Origin: Cololabis saira
Taxonomy: Eukaryota > Chordata > Actinopteri > Beloniformes > Belonidae
Direction of reading: 5' to 3'
DNA length: 64,000 bases
Assembly: GCF_033807715.1 (NCBI RefSeq)
Contig: NC_084590.1
Coordinates: forward strand, 5,280,827 to 5,344,826
A program made the position numbers and the translations under genes. The notes beneath the pieces were generated by a model. That model was given only the letters and a program-made list of their open reading frames with translations. It had not been told where the DNA came from and made no database searches. Positions 59,856 to 64,000 of the stretch are shown here, one piece after another (position 1 is the stretch's first letter; each line of letters starts with the position of its first letter).

Positions 59856-62219
59856 ACATCCACCCAGCACACATCCACCCAGATACATCCACACAGATAC
59901 ATCCACCCAGCACACATCCCCCCCAGATACATCCACCCAGATACATCCACCCAGCACGCATCCCCCCCAGATACATCCACCTAGTACACATCTACCCAGC
60001 ACACATCCACCCTGCACACATCCACCCAGATACATCCACCCAGCACACATCCACCCATTTTCATCCACCCAGATACATCCACCCAGCACACATCCACCCT
60101 GCACACATCCACCCTGCACACATCCACCCAGATACATCCACCCAGATGCATCCACCCAGATACATCCACCCAGCACACATCCATCCTGCACACATCCACC
60201 CGGATACATCCACCCAGCACACATCCACCCACTTTCATCCACCCAGATACATCCACACAGTACACATCTACCCAGCACACATCCACCCAGATACATCCAC
60301 CCAGCACACATCCACCCTGCACACTTCTACCCAGATACATCCACCCAGATGCATCCACCCAGATACATCCACCCAGATGCATCCACCCGGTACACATCCA
60401 CCCAGATACATCCACCCAGATGCATCTACCCAGATACATCCACCCAGATGCATCCACCCAGATACATCCACCCAGATGCATCCACCCAGATACATCCACC
60501 CAGTACACATCCACCGAAATGCATCCACCCGGTACACATCCACCCAGATACATCCACCCAGTACACATCCACCCAAATGCATCCACCCAGATACATCCAC
60601 CCAGTACATACCCACCCAGATGCATCCACCCGGTACACATCCACCCAGCACACATCCACCCTGCACACATCCACCCAGATACATCCACCCATCACACATC
60701 CGCCCGGATACATCCACCCAGATACATCCACCCAGCACACATCCACCCACTTTCATCCACCCAGATACATCCACCCAGATACATCCACCCAGATACATCC
60801 ACCCAGATACATCCACCTTGTACACATGCAACCAGATGCATCCACCCAGTACACATCCATCCAGATACATCCACCCAGTACACATCCACCCAGAACACAT
60901 CCACCCAGATACATCCACCCAGATACATCCACCCATCACACATCCACCCAGATACATCCACCCTGCAAACATCCACCCAGCACACATCCACCCAGCACAC
61001 ACCCACCCAGTACTCATCCACCCGACAAACATCCACCCTGCACACATCCACCCAGATACATCCACCCTGCACACATCCACCCAGCACACATCCACCCTGC
61101 ACACATCCACCCAGATACATCCACCCTGCACACATCCACCCAGATACCTCCACCCAGTACACATCCACCCTGCACACATCCACCCTGCAAACATCCACCC
61201 AGCACACATCCCCCCAGATACATCCACCCAGTACACATCCATCCAGATACATCCACCCAGTACACATCCATCCAGATACATCCACCCAGTACACATCCAC
61301 CCAGAACACATCCACCCAGATACATCCACAAATCACACATCCATCCAGATACATCCACCCAGCACACATCCACCCTGCACACATCCACCCAGACACATCC
61401 ACCCTTCACACATCCACCCTGCAAACATCCACCCAGCACACATCCACCCAGTACTCATCCACCCGGCAAACATCCACCCAGCACACATCCACCCAGTACA
61501 CATCCACCCATCACACATCCACCCTGCACACATCCACCCAGATACATCCACCCAGATACCTCCACCCAGTAAACATCCACCCTGCACACATCCACCCAGA
61601 TACATCCACCCAGATACCTCCACCCTGCACACATCCACCCAGATACATCCACCCAGATACATCCACCCTGCACACATCCACCCAGATACATCCACCCTGC
61701 ACCCATCCACCCAGATACATCCACCCAGATACCTCCACCCAGTACACATCCACCCTGCACACATCCACCCGGATACATCCACCCACACACATCCACCCAG
61801 CACACATCCACCCAGATACATCCACCCAGCAAACATCCACCATGCACACATCCACCCGGATACATCCACCCAGATACATCCACCCAGCACACATCCACCC
61901 ACTTTCATCTACCCAGATACATCCACCCAGTACACATCCACCCAGAACACATCCACCCAGATACATCCACCCAGATATATCCACCCATCACACATCCACC
62001 CAGATACATCCACCCAGATACCTCCACCCTGCACACATCCAGCCTGCAAACATCCACCATGCACACATCCACCCAGATGCATCCACCCAGATACATCCAC
62101 CTTGTACACATCCACCCAGATACATCCACCCAGATACATCCACCTTGTACACATCCACCCAGATACATCCACCCAGATACATCCACCCTGCACACATCCA
62201 CCCATATACATCCACCCAT

Positions 62220-62253
62220 CGGTCGGTGGATGTATCTGGGTGGATGTGTGCTG
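62220..62253 (-). repeat. Inverted satellite units at the right edge of the array
   Basis: After CCACCCATC the orientation flips: GGTGGATGTATCTGGGTGGA then TGTGTGCTG is two units in reverse complement. The flip occurs around CGGTCGG. Unique sequence follows at once. Confidence 0.9.
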
Positions 62254-63720
62254 CTCAGTCCCTCTGGGGGAACAGATGGACAGATGGACAGATGAACAGC
62301 CACTGCTGAGCGACATCATTGCTGTCACATCTGTATCTTTAATCCAGCAGTTTAGCTTCACGTGCTCTCACGCCCACTGAACTGAGTGTGAATGGTCGTA
62401 AATTCAGTGATAAAGAAAAAATATGCAACAATTTCCGTCTGTAAAAAAAATATTCACAGGTATGTTATTTTAGAAGGATGCATGATGAAGTTATTCATAA
62501 TACAAACATGTTTACATAGCATTGGCAGTATATTACAATAATAATAAAAAATAAATAAATAAATAATAATAATAACAATAAAAGCAAAAGCAACTTTGCA
62601 GGAGCTCATATACTTCAACTGGTACCCGGGATAAAAGTCCCACATCACTACTAAGTAAATACATTCATTTATTTGTTTGTCTTGTTCTAATGGGCATTTT
62701 AGTTAAACAAAATCACATTCTTTATTTCTACTAATACACTATGCCGTAATATTAATTTCAGGTCTGAGAGATAAACATTTGTTCAACAATTGTTCAGAAG
62801 CTGCAGTTCTCACAAAATCATTTTGGAAATGTACTAAATGAAATAAAATACTCTCTCCGTTGTGATGAAGACAGAAGTGCGTGTGATTCCACGTCCCGGT
62901 CCAAGCCTGGTATCAGTGAATGCACAGGACAATCTGCGGACGTACAACAGCACATAGAAACATGCTGATGCCATCAGCGCTTCTCTCCTGAGCTCAAGCC
63001 TCGCAGGGTTTTCTCCGCTCCATGAGAACTATCCGAGCACAAGTTTTAAGCACGAGTCTGTGCACGAGAGGAGAAAAAGCCTTTTCAAACGCTTTTTAGA
63101 TGACTGCTAACAAGTCACTCACACCCAATAAAAGCAGGGATGTAGTGAAGTGCAGCAGGACAAATGGGAGGCCAGCTTTTACCGCCAGCAGCAGGGTGCA
63201 GCTGCAGAGCAGCAGGACCAAAGCTACGGCCAAAACCTGGGAGTCCCGCTCAACTTACACCATCCAATGAAGCAGACAACAAAAAACTATTTGGAGCTGG
63301 TCCCCTGTCAGAAATGTCTGTCTTTTATGTTGTATTGAGTTGACTCCTCCAGTCACGGCGACACGCTCAGCTGCAGGGGAAGACAGAAATACCAACCAAA
63401 CAAATCTGCAACAACACACAAAAATGCATCAGACGTAGAAGATGAGAATGAGTTGCGACTCACGTCGATGGCGTGCGTGAGGACACAAACATAACACCTT
63501 AGTTTTATAAGTGATTGGGTCCAGATGAAGCACCACTTCCTCCCGATGGAAAGCTATGCTTTAAAAAGTAAGAGTCGCATTAGAGTCAGCCATGTCTGAT
63601 CTCCATCTGTTTTCAGACAACCACATAAAAGGCTGTACGGAGAGTCCAAATGTATCACTTCCACATTCTGTGCACATGGCAAAGCCATTTCTTCACCATG
63701 GCACATATAAGTAGTACTGG
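62254..63720. other. Intergenic, no gene recognised
   Basis: Unique sequence with a small AATAAATAAATAATAAT stretch near 62,545. A 62-codon plus-strand frame at 63,150-63,338 lacks any family resemblance. Expected neighbour tbx4 is not visible up to the window end. Confidence 0.45.
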
Positions 63721-63721
63721 A

Positions 63722-63870
63722 GTTGAGGGGGGATGAGGGGGGATGAGGGGGGATGGCATCCCCCCCTGAAATAAAAACGGTCCAAATCATCCCCCCCTGA
63801 AATAAAAACGGTCAAAATCATCCCCCCCTGAAATAAAAACGGTCAAAATCATCCCCCCTGTAAAACTGCC
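63722..63870. repeat. GGGGGGATGA repeat and 31-bp CCCCCC-containing tandem repeat
   Basis: Three GGGGGGATGA decamers (63,727-63,756) run into copies of a 31-bp unit beginning ATCCCCCCCTGAAATAAAAA at 63,758, 63,789 and 63,820, with a partial copy at 63,851. GGGGGGAT and ATCCCCCC can pair as a hairpin across the junction. It probably belongs to a larger element running off the window. Confidence 0.85.
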
Positions 63871-64000
63871 TCCCCCCCTTCCCATCCCTTATGTCATTTC
63901 ATCAATGAATGTGGTTTTACTGCTATTTCAACATTGAGTCATCACCAGAAAAATAACACCAGAAAAATAACTTATTTGACAATTTTCAGCTGTTTCAAGT

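Larger units (their letters stand above)
34312..62253 (+). repeat. Nearly 28-kb 14/15-bp satellite array (ACATCCACCC type)
   Basis: Except for three L2 insertions, the whole interval is built from ACATCCACCCAGAT (14 bp), ACATCCACCCAGCAC (15 bp) and a small set of variants: TG for AG after CCACCC, and AAC, TAC, CAC or CAA endings; CCTCCACCC and AGCCAG forms also occur. The plus strand is C-rich and the minus strand TGGGTGGATGT-rich throughout. The mix of 14- and 15-bp units rotates the reading phase, and the unit lacks stops in most phases, so very long frames (up to 966 codons, repetitive [11 protein letters not shown] or [12 protein letters not shown]) overlap on both strands. They are not genes. 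Higher-order repeats are listed separately. Confidence 0.97.

Noticed and set aside
34312..62253. CRISPR-like or telomere-like array
   Set aside because: Units are contiguous without spacers, are not palindromic, and do not match the vertebrate TTAGGG telomere repeat.
63150..63338. 62-codon frame at the right end as a small gene
   Set aside because: No homology recognised, no conserved motif, and similar-size frames occur by chance throughout.

Overview
The window is vertebrate nuclear DNA, almost certainly from a ray-finned (teleost) fish. It has split genes with GT-AG introns, very many long CA/TG, TA and TTCA microsatellites, fish-type L2, L1 and Penelope-like retroelement remnants, short TIR elements, and a Tbx2 protein that most resembles teleost tbx2b as I remember it. 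The base-level evidence is direct; the species is not identifiable from the window.

Layout. (1) 1-2,180: a nest of interspersed repeats (a TIR element with doubled X-box palindromes, the 3' end of an L2 LINE on the minus strand, an unnamed repeat family). (2) 2,183-2,331: the last coding exon of bcas3 on the plus strand. (3) about 2,900-16,500: intergenic DNA with microsatellites, minisatellites, a TIR element, a 122-bp-arm inverted repeat and several unique stretches that look like candidate cis-regulatory elements. (4) 16,554-23,359: a complete seven-exon tbx2 gene (681 aa), probably tbx2b, with a probable 3' UTR to about 25,030. The bcas3-tbx2 order and shared orientation match the vertebrate BCAS3-TBX2(-TBX4) neighbourhood; tbx4 would be expected to the right but is not in the window. 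(5) 25,000-34,300: non-coding DNA with candidate regulatory stretches, then LINE remnants (L1, L2), a Penelope-like remnant carrying a candidate hammerhead ribozyme on the minus strand, and a Harbinger-like element with a second element nested inside it.

(6) 34,312-62,253: the most striking structure, a nearly 28-kb array of a 14/15-bp satellite (type unit ACATCCACCCAGAT, with a small set of variants), strongly C-rich on the plus strand. It is organised into higher-order repeats (periods about 1,754, 1,877, 1,734 and 1,546 bp), ends in a short inverted stretch, and carries three L2 LINE insertions: a 5'-truncated minus-strand copy, a plus-strand copy whose endonuclease/reverse-transcriptase frame is open for 897 codons, and a 3' fragment. 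The long open frames across the array (up to 966 codons) arise because the unit lacks stop codons in most phases; they are not genes. (7) 62,254-64,000: unique-looking DNA with a small GC-rich tandem repeat near the end.

Only two host protein genes are supported: the bcas3 terminal exon and tbx2. Tbx2 is a T-box transcriptional repressor used in eye, heart, limb/fin and other organ development; the surrounding non-coding DNA is where its regulatory elements would be expected. Candidate regulatory elements listed here are judged only from uniqueness and motif content, so they are low-confidence.
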